The position numbers and the translations under genes are program-made. The notes beneath the pieces are model-generated. The model ran no database searches. It had not been told where the DNA came from and saw nothing but the letters and a program-made list of their open reading frames with translations. Positions 16,473-24,411 of a stretch of DNA of 64,000 nt are shown in pieces (within the stretch, counting starts at the first letter, position 1; each line of letters starts with the position of its first letter). The stretch comes from CAXXXW01 sp963665555. GTDB lineage: Bacteria; Pseudomonadota; Alphaproteobacteria; Thalassobaculales; Thalassobaculaceae. The stretch covers positions 1-64,000 of the forward strand of contig CAXXXW010000001.1 of assembly GCA_963665555.2 (NCBI GenBank), given 5' to 3'.

Positions 16473-17396
16473 TCATGCGTCCCCCGCCCCGCCGGCGCGC
16501 ACGATGGTGCCGGCGCCGCCGGGCGTGAACAGTTCCAGCAGCACCGCGTGGGGCGCGCGGCCGTCCAGGATGACGGCGCCGCCGGCGCCGCGCTCGACCG
16601 CCTCGACGCAGGTTTCGACCTTCGGGATCATGCCGCCGGAGACCGTCCCGTCGGCGATCAGCGCGCGCGCCTCGGCCACCGTCAGTTCCGGGACCAGCGC
16701 GCCGCTCCGGTCGAGCACGCCCTCCACGTCCGTCAGCATCAGCATCCGGCTCGCGTTGGACGCGCCGGCGATGGCCCCGGCGGCGGTGTCGGCGTTGATG
16801 TTGTAGGTCCGCCCGTCCGGGCCGAGGCCGACCGGCGCGATCACCGGGATGAAGCCGGCGGCGGTCAGCGCCTCCAGCAGGCCCGTGTCCACCTCCGAGG
16901 GTTCGCCGACGAAGCCGAGGTCGAGCACGCGCTCGATGTTGCTTTCGGGGTCCGTGCGCGTCCGCGACAGCTTCTCGGCCCGGATCAGGTTGGCGTCCTT
17001 GCCGGAAACGCCGACGGCGCGCCCGCCGGCCGCGTTGATCGCGGCGGCGATCGACTTGTTGATCGAGCCGGCGAGCACCATCTCGACGATCTCGACGGTC
17101 GCCGCGTCGGTGACGCGCAGGCCGTCGACGAACTCGCTCTCGATGGCGAGGCGCTTCAGCATCCGGCCGATCTGCGGCCCGCCGCCGTGCACGACCAGCG
17201 GGTTCGTCCCGACCTGCTTCAGCAGCGCCATGTCGGAGGCGAAGGACTCGAACAGCGCCGGGTCGCCCATCGCGTGGCCGCCGAACTTGACCACGATGGC
17301 GCGCCCGCTGTAGCGCCGCATGAAGGGCAGGGCGTCGGCGAGAATGCCGGCCCTGGAGAGCCACTCCGCCCGCGCCTCGGCGTCCGTCCCCGCCAT
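16473..17396 (-). CDS. argB: acetylglutamate kinase ArgB
   Basis: A 307-residue amino-acid kinase that phosphorylates N-acetyl-L-glutamate, the second step of arginine synthesis and usually the feedback-controlled step. Seen are the phosphate-binding IVVKFGGHAM, VVHGGGPQIGRML, VGVSGKDANLIRA and the NINADTAAGAIAGA block, plus MIPKVETC near the end. The N-terminal extension before VVKFGG (about 30 residues, with LPFMRRYSGRAIV) is the type found in arginine-sensitive hexameric enzymes, so arginine inhibition is likely. ATG 17396 starts at this extension. It is in the conserved alphaproteobacterial neighbourhood downstream of engB, but a PIN-domain pair is inserted before it. Confidence 0.95.
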   Translation of the reverse strand: MAGTDAEARAEWLSRAGILADALPFMRRYSGRAIVVKFGGHAMGDPALFESFASDMALLKQVGTNPLVVHGGGPQIGRMLKRLAIESEFVDGLRVTDAATVEIVEMVLAGSINKSIAAAINAAGGRAVGVSGKDANLIRAEKLSRTRTDPESNIERVLDLGFVGEPSEVDTGLLEALTAAGFIPVIAPVGLGPDGRTYNINADTAAGAIAGASNASRMLMLTDVEGVLDRSGALVPELTVAEARALIADGTVSGGMIPKVETCVEAVERGAGGAVILDGRAPHAVLLELFTPGGAGTIVRAGGAGDA

Positions 17397-17491
17397 CGTC
17401 TCCGCTCCCGTTTCGCCCGCGCCGTGTTTACGCCGCCGCTCCGCCCGCGCGCAAGGGGAAGGGGGCCGGCGGGGATTCGGCCGCGGGCGAG

Positions 17492-17953
17492 TCAGGGGAA
17501 CTGGCCGTGGGCGAAGTTGTACGCGGCGCCCGGCTCCTTCGCCGCCGCCGCCCGGTAGAGGTCGAAATCCACGGTGAGCACGGGCGTTTCGGCGGAAACG
17601 GCCTCCAGCAGGACGGCGTCGGTCAGGCCGAGCCGCCGAAACTCGCGATTCCGCGCCGCGTCCGCGCTGGCGACCACCGTCTCCTCCTGCTTTTCGATAA
17701 GGAGCCGGAGGACATCGAAGCACCTCGAACGCTCCGGCTCCCCGTGCTGGGCCAGCAGGTTGGACGTTTCGGTGAGCGTGTTCGGCGTCACCAGCACCCG
17801 GTCCATCGAATTGACAATGCTCACCAGCCGCTCGAAGTCCTCGATCTCGAAGCTTTCGGTGCGCTTGTGCTTGGCGATCAGGTTCCGGCCCGTCTCCCCC
17901 ACGACAAGCAGGACGAGCAGGTTGGCGTCGATGAACATGCGGGTGGGAATCAT
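17492..17953 (-). CDS. PIN-domain nuclease-like protein (possible toxin)
   Basis: A 153-residue PIN-domain protein. The acidic metal-site residues are recognisable: D9 in MFIDANLL, E62 in TETSNLL, D112 in LTDAVLLEA and D129/D131 in LTVDFDLY. PIN proteins of this size are typically VapC-like ribonucleases, though some are housekeeping. Its ATG follows the stop of an 89-residue gene by only 4 bases, the tight two-gene layout of toxin-antitoxin modules. The partner does not look like a classical DNA-binding antitoxin. The pair interrupts the usual engB-argB neighbourhood and is somewhat less GC-rich than the genes around it. Confidence 0.75.
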   Translation of the reverse strand: MIPTRMFIDANLLVLLVVGETGRNLIAKHKRTESFEIEDFERLVSIVNSMDRVLVTPNTLTETSNLLAQHGEPERSRCFDVLRLLIEKQEETVVASADAARNREFRRLGLTDAVLLEAVSAETPVLTVDFDLYRAAAAKEPGAAYNFAHGQFP

Positions 17954-17957
17954 CGAC

Positions 17958-18227
17958 TTAGGGGGCGGCGGGCTGGAGCCGGTCCGTCATCGAAATCACT
18001 TCGCCGTCGGGGTCGGCGATCTCCAAAACCTTGTAAGACCGCAAAACCTTGGGGGGGTTGAGAACGGAGTCGATCGTCCGCTCCCATGGCCGCGAGAACC
18101 CAAGCGTGATCAGCCAGAAATCTCCGTCCCGCTTGACTTCCTCAAGGCCGACATTCTCGATGGTCTCGTCGGCGTAAAGCTCTCCAAGGTAGGCTTTCGC
18201 CGTCCGAACCGCCTCTCTCGCTTCCAT
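17958..18227 (-). CDS. 89-residue partner of the PIN-domain gene
   Basis: A small acidic protein with no signal or membrane segment. It has an N-terminal helix (EAREAVRTAKAYLGELYA), a mixed alpha/beta middle (VGLEEVKRDGDFWLITLGFSRPWE) and a C-terminal strand ending in ISMTDRLQPAAP. There is no ribbon-helix-helix, HTH or AbrB motif. It precedes the PIN gene by 4 bases on the same strand and is 39 bases after engB. The helix followed by a W-I/T-LGF-RPW strand pattern is reminiscent of small proteins I have seen next to PIN genes, but I cannot name the family. It may be the cognate antitoxin or a processing partner. Confidence 0.65.
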   Translation of the reverse strand: MEAREAVRTAKAYLGELYADETIENVGLEEVKRDGDFWLITLGFSRPWERTIDSVLNPPKVLRSYKVLEIADPDGEVISMTDRLQPAAP

Positions 18228-18266
18228 CGCCTCCTCCCTCTCGGTCCCGCACCTTACCGCGCCCCG

Positions 18267-18920
18267 CTACGGGCGCGCCAGCGTGGCGAGTTCGGCGCGG
18301 AGTTCGGGGATGCCGGCGCCGGTGGCGGCGCTGGTCGCGGCGATCGCCGGGTGGGCCGCCGGGCGGCGTTCGAGTTCGCGCGCCGTCGCCGCGATCCGCG
18401 CCGCGAGTTCGGCCGGCTTGAGCTTGTCGGCCTTGGTCAGGACCGCCTGGTACACCACCGCCGCCTCGTCCAGCATGTCCATCGTCTCGCGGTCGAGGTC
18501 CTTCGGGCCGTGGCGCGCGTCCACCAGCAGGCAGACGCGGCGCAGCGGGACCCGGCCGCGCAGGAACGCCTTCAGCACGCGCGTCCACGCCTCGACCCGG
18601 CTGCGCGACACGCGGGCGTAGCCGTAGCCCGGCAGGTCCACCAGCGCCAGCCGCCCGCCGAGGTCGAAGAAGTTGAGCTGTTGCGTGCGCCCCGGCGTCT
18701 TCGAGATGCGCGCCAGCGCCTTGCGGCCGGCCAGCGCGTTCAGCAGGCTCGACTTGCCCACGTTCGAGCGGCCGGCGAAGGCGATCTCCGGCGCGCCCGC
18801 CGGCGGGAGCCGGTCGAGCGTCTCCGTCCCGGCGACGAAGACGCATTCGCGCGCGAACAGCCGCCGCCCGGCCTCCAGCCGCTCGGCCGAAAACCCGGCC
18901 CCTTCCGCGTCCCCGGACAC
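18267..18920 (-). CDS. engB: ribosome biogenesis GTP-binding protein EngB/YihA/YsxC
   Basis: A 217-residue TRAFAC GTPase required for assembly of the large ribosomal subunit. G1 is GRSNVGKS at residues 50-57, G3 is DLPG at 95-98 within LVDLPGYGYARVS, and G4 is TKAD in VLTKADKL. The frame has no ATG before the G1 motif downstream of yidC, so the start must be non-ATG; GTG 18920, 20 bases after the yidC stop, gives a family-typical length. It follows yidC, as in most Alphaproteobacteria. Confidence 0.92.
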   Translation of the reverse strand: MSGDAEGAGFSAERLEAGRRLFARECVFVAGTETLDRLPPAGAPEIAFAGRSNVGKSSLLNALAGRKALARISKTPGRTQQLNFFDLGGRLALVDLPGYGYARVSRSRVEAWTRVLKAFLRGRVPLRRVCLLVDARHGPKDLDRETMDMLDEAAVVYQAVLTKADKLKPAELAARIAATARELERRPAAHPAIAATSAATGAGIPELRAELATLARP

Positions 18921-18940
18921 CGCCGCCGCCCGTCCGCCGG

Positions 18941-20689
18941 CTATTTCACGCCCATGCGCCACATGATCAGCTTCTGCTGGGCGATCGAGAGCAGGTTGTT
19001 CCAGGTCCAGTAGATCACCAGCCCGGCCGGGAAGGTGCCGAGCAGGAAGGTGAAGAACAGGGGCAGGAAGGCGAAAATCTTGGCCTGCACCGGGTCGGTC
19101 GGCTGCGGGTTGAGGCGCTGCTGCAGCCACATGGTCAGGCCCATGAACACCGGCCAGGCGCCGATCATGAGGAAGTAGGGCGGCTCCCACGGGACCAGGC
19201 CGAAGGCGTTGAACAGCGAGGTCGGGTCGGCCACCGACAGGTCCTCGATCCAGCCGTAGAACGGCGCGTGCCGCATCTCGATGTTGACGAACAGCACCTT
19301 GTAGAGCGCGAAGAACACCGGGATCTGGACCAGGATCGGCAGGCAGCCCGAAGCCGGGTTGACCTTCTCCTGCCGGTAGATCGCCATCATCTCCTGGTTG
19401 AGGCGCGCCCTGTCGTCGCCGTATTGCTCGCGCAGCGCCTGCAGCTTGGGCGTCAGCTCGCGCATCTTCGCCATCGAGCGGTAGGACTTGTTGGCGAGCG
19501 GGTAGAACACCGCCTTGACGATAACGGTGAACGCGAGGATCGCCAGGCCGAAATTGCCGAGGAACCCGTACATCCAGGAAATCACGTAGAAGAACGGCTT
19601 GGTGAGGAAATAGAACCAGCCGAAATCGACCGCCAGGTCGAAATTGGCGATGCCCAGCCCCTCGCTGTAGGCGTCCAGCAGCTTGACCTCCTTGGCGCCG
19701 GCGAACAGGCGGTTGACCGCCTCGATCGAGCCGCCGGGCGCGATCCGCGTCTCGCCGCCCAGGTAGTCCACCTGGTAGCGGTCGTCGTTGTCGCGGATGG
19801 AGTGGACGAAGCGGTAGGTCTGGCGCGCGTCCTGGTCCGGGACCAGCGCCGCCAGCCAGTATTTGTCGGTGATGCCGATCCAGCCGCCGGTGGACAACTC
19901 CTCCATCCGGGGATCGTCCTGCATGTCGTCGTAGTCGATCTCCTTCAGCGTGCCGTCGAACACGCCGAGCGGCCCCTCGTGCAGGATGTAGAAGCCGAGC
20001 GTGTCCGGCGTGCCGCCGCGCGCCACCAGCCCGTAAGGGAACAGCCCCACCTCCGCGGCGCCCGAATTGCGCACCCGCTGCGTCACGGCGACCATGTAGC
20101 CGTCGTCGATCGCGTAGGTCCGCTCGAAGGCGAGGCCCTCCCCGTTCTCCCAGACCAGCGTGACCGGGGTTTCGGGCGTGAGCGTCGAGCGGTCGGCCGT
20201 CCAGAGCGTCTCCGGCGTCGGCGGCGCGGTCCCGGCGGCGGCGCCGACCCAGCCGAACTCGGCGTAATACGGCTTCGGCGCGCCGGCCGGGCTGAACAGG
20301 CGGATCAGTTCGGAGTCGGCGTCCGTCGTCTCATGGTAGTTCGTCAGCACGAGGTCGTCGATCCGCCCGCCGCGCAGCGAGATCGAGCCGCGCAGGGTCG
20401 GCGTGTCGATGGCGATCCGGGGCGACGCCCGCAACGCCTCGCCGCGCCGCTCGGCGGCGATCGCGGCCGAGGGGGCGCCGGGCGCGGAGACGCCTTCCGA
20501 CGGGGCCGGGGCGGCGGGCGCGTCGCCGGGGCGGGGCGTGGCCGGGTCGACCGCCGCCTGCTGGGCCTCGCGCTCGGCCTGCAACTCCCGCTCCCGCTCC
20601 ATCCTGGGGAACTCGTACAGGAACTGGAAGCCGAGCAGGATCGCCAGCGACAGCGCGATGGCGACCAGCATGTTCCTCTGGTCGCTCAT
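18941..20689 (-). CDS. yidC: membrane protein insertase YidC
   Basis: A 582-residue inner-membrane insertase that helps fold and insert membrane proteins alone or with SecYEG. The N-terminal signal-anchor (MLVAIALSLAILLGFQFLYEF) is followed by a long periplasmic beta-domain of about 330 residues as in Gram-negative YidC. The conserved core then follows: GWFYFLTKPFFYVISW, FGLAILAFTVIVKAVFYPLANKS, MQALREQYGDDR-type cytosolic loop, and NPASGCLPILVQIPVFFALYKVL. Length is normal. Its ATG overlaps the yidD stop by 4 bases, and engB follows. Confidence 0.97.
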   Translation of the reverse strand: MSDQRNMLVAIALSLAILLGFQFLYEFPRMERERELQAEREAQQAAVDPATPRPGDAPAAPAPSEGVSAPGAPSAAIAAERRGEALRASPRIAIDTPTLRGSISLRGGRIDDLVLTNYHETTDADSELIRLFSPAGAPKPYYAEFGWVGAAAGTAPPTPETLWTADRSTLTPETPVTLVWENGEGLAFERTYAIDDGYMVAVTQRVRNSGAAEVGLFPYGLVARGGTPDTLGFYILHEGPLGVFDGTLKEIDYDDMQDDPRMEELSTGGWIGITDKYWLAALVPDQDARQTYRFVHSIRDNDDRYQVDYLGGETRIAPGGSIEAVNRLFAGAKEVKLLDAYSEGLGIANFDLAVDFGWFYFLTKPFFYVISWMYGFLGNFGLAILAFTVIVKAVFYPLANKSYRSMAKMRELTPKLQALREQYGDDRARLNQEMMAIYRQEKVNPASGCLPILVQIPVFFALYKVLFVNIEMRHAPFYGWIEDLSVADPTSLFNAFGLVPWEPPYFLMIGAWPVFMGLTMWLQQRLNPQPTDPVQAKIFAFLPLFFTFLLGTFPAGLVIYWTWNNLLSIAQQKLIMWRMGVK

Positions 20690-20970
20690 GCGCCGGACCT
20701 TCCGAGGCCGCCCGCGCCGCCGTCCCGGCGCGGCGGCGGAACGGGATCGTGGCCGGCCCCGCCCCAGGGATGGCAGCGCGCCAGCCGGCGGAGCGCGAGC
20801 CAGGCGCCGGCGGCCGGGCCGTGCGCGTCGATCGCCTCCAGGGCGTATTCCGAACAGGTCGGCCGGTAGCGGCAGGCGTGCCCCAGGAACGCCGAGAATG
20901 TGAGCCGGTAGGCGTGGATCGGCGCCTTCAGCAGCCAGGCCAGCGCCGCCTCGGCGCGCCGGCGCGTCAT
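20686..20970 (-). CDS. yidD: membrane protein insertion efficiency factor YidD
   Basis: A 94-residue small membrane-associated protein that supports insertion by the Sec/YidC machinery. The family core is intact: PIHAYRLTFSAFLGHACRYRPTCSEYALEAI with its conserved cysteines and proline, followed by GAWLALRRLARCHPWGGAGHDPVP. It overlaps rnpA by 4 bases upstream and yidC by 4 bases downstream, so translation of the three is coupled. The Gly-rich tail is normal for the family. Confidence 0.95.
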   Translation of the reverse strand: MTRRRAEAALAWLLKAPIHAYRLTFSAFLGHACRYRPTCSEYALEAIDAHGPAAGAWLALRRLARCHPWGGAGHDPVPPPRRDGGAGGLGRSGA

Positions 20971-21350
20971 CGCGCGGCCTCCCGGACGCGCGCGGTCCGC
21001 TCGATACAGGCGCGCAGGTCCGCCAGCAAGTCGTCGTAGGGGCGCCCGGCGGTGCCGGCGCGCGCGATCAGCACATAGTCCATCCGTTCCCCGGCCCGTT
21101 CGGCCAGCACATCGCGCGCGGCGGCCTTGAGGCGCCGCCGCGCCCGGTTCCGCGCGACGGCGTTGCCGACCTTCTTGCTCGCGGTGAAGCCGACGCGCGG
21201 CGCGGCGGCGCCGTCCTCCGTCCCGGCCGGCGTCGGCGCGGCCTGCAGGACCAGGCCGGGCATCGCCGCCTTGCGGGCGCGCCGCGTCATCCGGACGAAG
21301 TCCGGCCGTCCGGTCAGGCGTCCGAGGCGCGCGCTGGCGTTGCTTCGCAT
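20967..21350 (-). CDS. rnpA: ribonuclease P protein component RnpA
   Basis: A 127-residue protein subunit of RNase P, which together with the catalytic RNA matures the 5' ends of tRNAs. The RNR signature is present as VGNAVARNRARRRLKAAARD, after GFTASKKVGNAV. The N-terminus GRLTGRPDFVRMTRRARKA is also typical. ATG 21350 lies 62 bases after rpmH; longer frames to 21626 run through rpmH antisense to its own frame and are not real. An insertion-like stretch PTPAGTEDGAAAP before the GFTASKK block is a common feature in alphaproteobacterial RnpA. Confidence 0.94.
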   Translation of the reverse strand: MRSNASARLGRLTGRPDFVRMTRRARKAAMPGLVLQAAPTPAGTEDGAAAPRVGFTASKKVGNAVARNRARRRLKAAARDVLAERAGERMDYVLIARAGTAGRPYDDLLADLRACIERTARVREAAR

Positions 21351-21412
21351 GGATACCCCGTCGCGCGATGGCCGGGCGGGACGGGCGCCCCGCCCCGCTT
21401 GCCGCGCCCGGT

Positions 21413-21547
21413 TCAGGCCGACAGCTTGGCCCGTCCCTTCGCGCGGCGCGCCTTCAGCACGCGGCGGCCGCCGACGGTGGCCATGCGGGCGCGGAAGCCG
21501 TGCCGGCGCTTGCGCACCAGGACGCTCGGTTGATAAGTCCGTTTCAC
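21413..21547 (-). CDS. rpmH: 50S ribosomal protein L34
   Basis: A 44-residue L34 starting at GTG 21547 and ending at TGA 21413-21415. The sequence begins MKRTYQPSVLVRKRRHGF and ends in RAKGRAKLSA, which is the classic L34 pattern of a small, very basic protein of the large subunit. It is the first gene of the rpmH-rnpA-yidD-yidC-engB unit, 62 bases upstream of rnpA. A GTG start for this highly expressed gene is noteworthy; no in-frame ATG exists nearby. A strong promoter lies 50-80 bases upstream (21598-21626). Confidence 0.95.
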   Translation of the reverse strand: MKRTYQPSVLVRKRRHGFRARMATVGGRRVLKARRAKGRAKLSA

Positions 21548-21597
21548 GGTGACGACCCCGTATGCAGGATTTCCGCCCGCCCCGCGGGCGCGCGCGG

Positions 21598-21626
21598 TAT
21601 ATATCGGGCCGGCGCCGGCAAGTCAA
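21598..21626 (-). promoter_or_regulatory. strong sigma-70-type promoter for the rpmH operon
   Basis: On the minus strand TTGACT (21626-21621), a 17-base spacer and TATATA (21603-21598) form the best housekeeping promoter in the window. Transcription would begin near 21590, giving a leader of about 43 bases before the rpmH GTG. The AT-rich -10 is striking against the surrounding DNA. Confidence 0.75.
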
Positions 21627-21679
21627 CGCCGCGCGCCCGGGTCCGGGGCCGTCCCCCGGAACGGAAAACGGGGGCGGCG

Positions 21680-23107
21680 ATGGAGCGCGCGAATGTCGAT
21701 ATCTGCGTGATCGGCGGCGGCTCCGGCGGGTTGAGCGTCGCCGCGGGCGCGGCCCAGATGGGCGCGACCGTCGCCCTGTTCGAGGCCGCCGAGATGGGCG
21801 GGGACTGCCTCAACCACGGCTGCGTGCCCTCGAAGGCGCTGCTCGCCGCCGGCAAGGCGCGGGCGCGCCAGCGCGCCGACGCGCGGTTCGGCGTCCTCTC
21901 CGAGCCGGGGAGCGTCGATTTCGAGGCCGTGAAGGCGCATGTGCGGGGCGTCATCGCGGCGATCGCGCCGAACGACTCGGTCGAGCGGTTCGAGGGGCTG
22001 GGCGTCCGGGTGGTGCCGGCGCGGGCGCGTTTCGCCGGGCCGCGCGAGGTCGAGGGCGGCGGCGTGCGCGTGCGGGCGCGCCGGATCGTGATCGCCACCG
22101 GCTCGCGGCCGATGGTCCCGCCGGTGCCGGGGCTGGCGGACGGGCCGTACCTCACCAACGAGACCGTCTTCGATGTCGAGGCGCTGCCGGAACACCTGGT
22201 CGTGATCGGCGGCGGGCCGATCGGGATCGAAATGGCCACGGCCTTCCGCGACCTCGGCTCGCGGGTCACGGTGGTGGAGATGGCGGGCATCCTGCCGCGC
22301 GACGACCCCGAACTCGTCGGCCTGCTGCGCGAGCGCCTCGCGGGGAAGGGGATCGCGTTGCTGGAGCACATCCGCGCCCGCTTCGTCTCCTGGCCGGAAG
22401 GGGGCGGGGTCTCGGTCGCCGCGACAGCCGCGGACGGGACGGAGCGCGAGGTTTCCGGCAGCCACCTGCTGGTCGCGGCCGGCCGGACGCCGGCGCTGGA
22501 CGATCTCGGCCTCGACGCCGCCGGGATCGAGGCCGGGCGCGGCGGGGTCGTCGTGGACCGCGCGCTCAGGACGGCCAACCGCCGGGTCTACGCCATCGGC
22601 GACGCGGCGGGGCCGTACCTCTTCACCCACATGGCCGGCTACCACGCCGGACTCGTGCTCAGGAGCGCGCTGTTCCGCCTGCCGGCGCGGGTGGACGCGC
22701 GCGCCGTGCCGTGGGTCACCTATTGCGACCCGGAACTCGCCCAGGTCGGCCTGACGGAGGCGGAGGCGCGCGCCGGGCGGGACGACATCCGCGTCTCGCG
22801 CTGGCCGCTGGCGGAGAACGACCGCGCCCAGGCGGAGCGCGAGACCGGCGGTCTGGTCAAGGTCGCGACGACGCGGCGGGGCCGCGTCCTCGGCGCCTCG
22901 ATCCTCGCGCCCCACGCCGGGGAACTGGCGCAGATCTGGTGCCTGGCGATCCAGAAGCGGCTCGGCATCGGCGCGGTGGCCTCCGCGATCCTGCCCTACC
23001 CGACGCTGGGCGAGGCGAACAAGCGCGCCGCCGGGAGTTTCTACACCGAAGCGCTGTTCGGCGCGCGGACGCAAAGGCTGGTCCGCTTCCTCGGGCGTTT
23101 CGGCTAG
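21680..23107 (+). CDS. pyridine nucleotide-disulfide oxidoreductase (dihydrolipoamide dehydrogenase/mercuric reductase-like)
   Basis: A 475-residue FAD-dependent class I disulfide oxidoreductase. The FAD site GGGSGG is at residues 12-17 and the redox pair is C43/C48 in GGDCLNHGCVPSK. The NAD(P) site VIGGGPIGIEMATAF and the second FAD block YAIGDAAGPYLFTHMA are present. In lipoamide dehydrogenases the C-terminal interface carries HPTLSE with a catalytic His; here the block reads ILPYPTLGEANKRA, with Tyr in place of that His. This variant suggests that it is not a genuine E3 subunit and may use another acceptor. There is no 2-oxoacid dehydrogenase or mer gene nearby. ATG 21680 directly precedes the FAD-binding strand. 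It is divergent from the rpmH operon. Confidence 0.85.
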   Translation: MERANVDICVIGGGSGGLSVAAGAAQMGATVALFEAAEMGGDCLNHGCVPSKALLAAGKARARQRADARFGVLSEPGSVDFEAVKAHVRGVIAAIAPNDSVERFEGLGVRVVPARARFAGPREVEGGGVRVRARRIVIATGSRPMVPPVPGLADGPYLTNETVFDVEALPEHLVVIGGGPIGIEMATAFRDLGSRVTVVEMAGILPRDDPELVGLLRERLAGKGIALLEHIRARFVSWPEGGGVSVAATAADGTEREVSGSHLLVAAGRTPALDDLGLDAAGIEAGRGGVVVDRALRTANRRVYAIGDAAGPYLFTHMAGYHAGLVLRSALFRLPARVDARAVPWVTYCDPELAQVGLTEAEARAGRDDIRVSRWPLAENDRAQAERETGGLVKVATTRRGRVLGASILAPHAGELAQIWCLAIQKRLGIGAVASAILPYPTLGEANKRAAGSFYTEALFGARTQRLVRFLGRFG

Positions 23108-23141
23108 ACTTCGGGCGGAAACGCGCAAGGGGAGGGATGCG

Positions 23142-23552
23142 ATGGCCGGACCGGGATTCGCCCTCCGGGGCCTCGACCATGTGGTGCTGCGGGTGCGCGA
23201 CCCGGATCGAGTCATGGCGTTCTATTGCGGCGTGCTGGGCTGCGAACTCGCGCGCCACAACGAGCCGCTGGGCCTGTACCACCTCCGCGCGGGCGCCTCG
23301 ATGATCGACCTGGTGGCGCTGGACGGGAAGCTGGGCGCCGCCGGCGGGGCCGGGCCGGGCGCGGAGGGGCGGAACGTCGACCACATCGCCATCAAGGTCT
23401 CGCCCTTCGACGCCGAGGCGATCCGCGCGCGCCTGGCCGCGCACGGCCATGAGGCGGGCGAGGCGGTGCTCCGCTACGGCGCGGAGGGCGAGGGCCCGTC
23501 GATCTACACGACGGACCCGGAAGGCAACGGCGTCGAGCTGAAGGGCGTGTAA
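23142..23552 (+). CDS. VOC-superfamily (glyoxalase/dioxygenase-fold) protein
   Basis: A 136-residue vicinal-oxygen-chelate protein with two beta-alpha-beta-beta-beta units. The first begins LDHVVLRVRDPDRVMAFYCGVLG and the second NVDHIAIKVSPFDAEAI, and the metal-site Glu is in GNGVELKGV at the end. Such single-domain members work as dimers and include lyases, epimerases, extradiol dioxygenases and resistance proteins. It begins 34 bases after the oxidoreductase gene and is probably co-transcribed with it. No substrate can be inferred. Confidence 0.85.
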   Translation: MAGPGFALRGLDHVVLRVRDPDRVMAFYCGVLGCELARHNEPLGLYHLRAGASMIDLVALDGKLGAAGGAGPGAEGRNVDHIAIKVSPFDAEAIRARLAAHGHEAGEAVLRYGAEGEGPSIYTTDPEGNGVELKGV

Positions 23553-23587
23553 GGACGGGGGGAGGGGCGCGCGGCCCGTTCGCCGCC

Positions 23588-24361
23588 CTACCGCCACCCG
23601 ATCCGGCCGACGCCGGGCAGTTTCAGGGCCGGCGGGGCGAGGTCGAGGCCGACGACGAGGCCGAGCAGGTTGACCTCGATCCCCTCGTCCAGCGCCAGCA
23701 TCGCCCCGGCGAGGCCGCCGAGCGAGACCTGGAAGCCGGTCCCGCTCGGCGCCCGCGCGAAAACCCGGCCCTCGGGAAGGTAGTCCTTGCCCACCGCCGT
23801 CGGCGGCAGGTCGGCCCGCAACTCCGGGACCGCGCGCAGGACGAAGGCGGTGAAGGTGTTGCTGTTCGGGCCGGGCCAGGCGGCGTAGCGGTCGCGGTGG
23901 GGATAGCGCGCCGCCGCCCGCTCGATCCCGCCGATCGCCGCCTCGGCGGCCGGGCCGCGCAGTTCGGCCAGCAGCGCCGGCCGGGCGCCGAACCAGTGGC
24001 CGTCCGGGATGCCGGGGCCGGAGCGCACCGCCTCGCGCCCGTAACGCACGCCCCAGCCGATCACCTCGTGGCGGTCGTAGCCGGCGGCCCCGCGCCGCTT
24101 GGACGCGATCCAGCTATGCACGCCGAAGGCGCGCCGCCAGCCCCAGGCGCGGGCGGCGTAGACCTGGACGACCGCCTCGCGCGTCGCCGCCGGGTCGGGC
24201 GCCTGACCGCTCGAATCGCGCCTCGCCGCGCTCCAGTGGGCGGAATCCTTCATGGCGAAGAAGGCGAAGCCCAGCGCGGGCGGGAGCACATAGAGCGCCA
24301 GAACGGCCGCGAGGCCCCACCAGACCATGCCGAACCGCCGCCTCGGCCGCGCCTCGGCCAT
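23588..24361 (-). CDS. DUF3750 domain protein, membrane-anchored
   Basis: A 257-residue protein with one N-terminal hydrophobic anchor (WWGLAAVLALYVLPPALGFAFF) and a soluble domain that matches the DUF3750 pattern: VVQVYAARAWGWRRAFGVHSW, YDRHEVIGWGVRYG, and WPGPNSNTFTAFVLR. The domain is thought to be periplasmic, and its function is unknown; the His, Trp, Arg and Asn residues in these blocks are conserved as far as I recall. ATG 24361 was taken; an internal ATG at 24328 would give a slightly shorter N-region. It lies 50 bases downstream of the large oxidoreductase gene on the same strand and may be read with it. Confidence 0.8.
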   Translation of the reverse strand: MAEARPRRRFGMVWWGLAAVLALYVLPPALGFAFFAMKDSAHWSAARRDSSGQAPDPAATREAVVQVYAARAWGWRRAFGVHSWIASKRRGAAGYDRHEVIGWGVRYGREAVRSGPGIPDGHWFGARPALLAELRGPAAEAAIGGIERAAARYPHRDRYAAWPGPNSNTFTAFVLRAVPELRADLPPTAVGKDYLPEGRVFARAPSGTGFQVSLGGLAGAMLALDEGIEVNLLGLVVGLDLAPPALKLPGVGRIGWR

Positions 24362-24411
24362 TCGCGCCCGCCGCCCGTCCGCGACGACGGCCCCGACGGC
24401 CGGGCCCGCCC

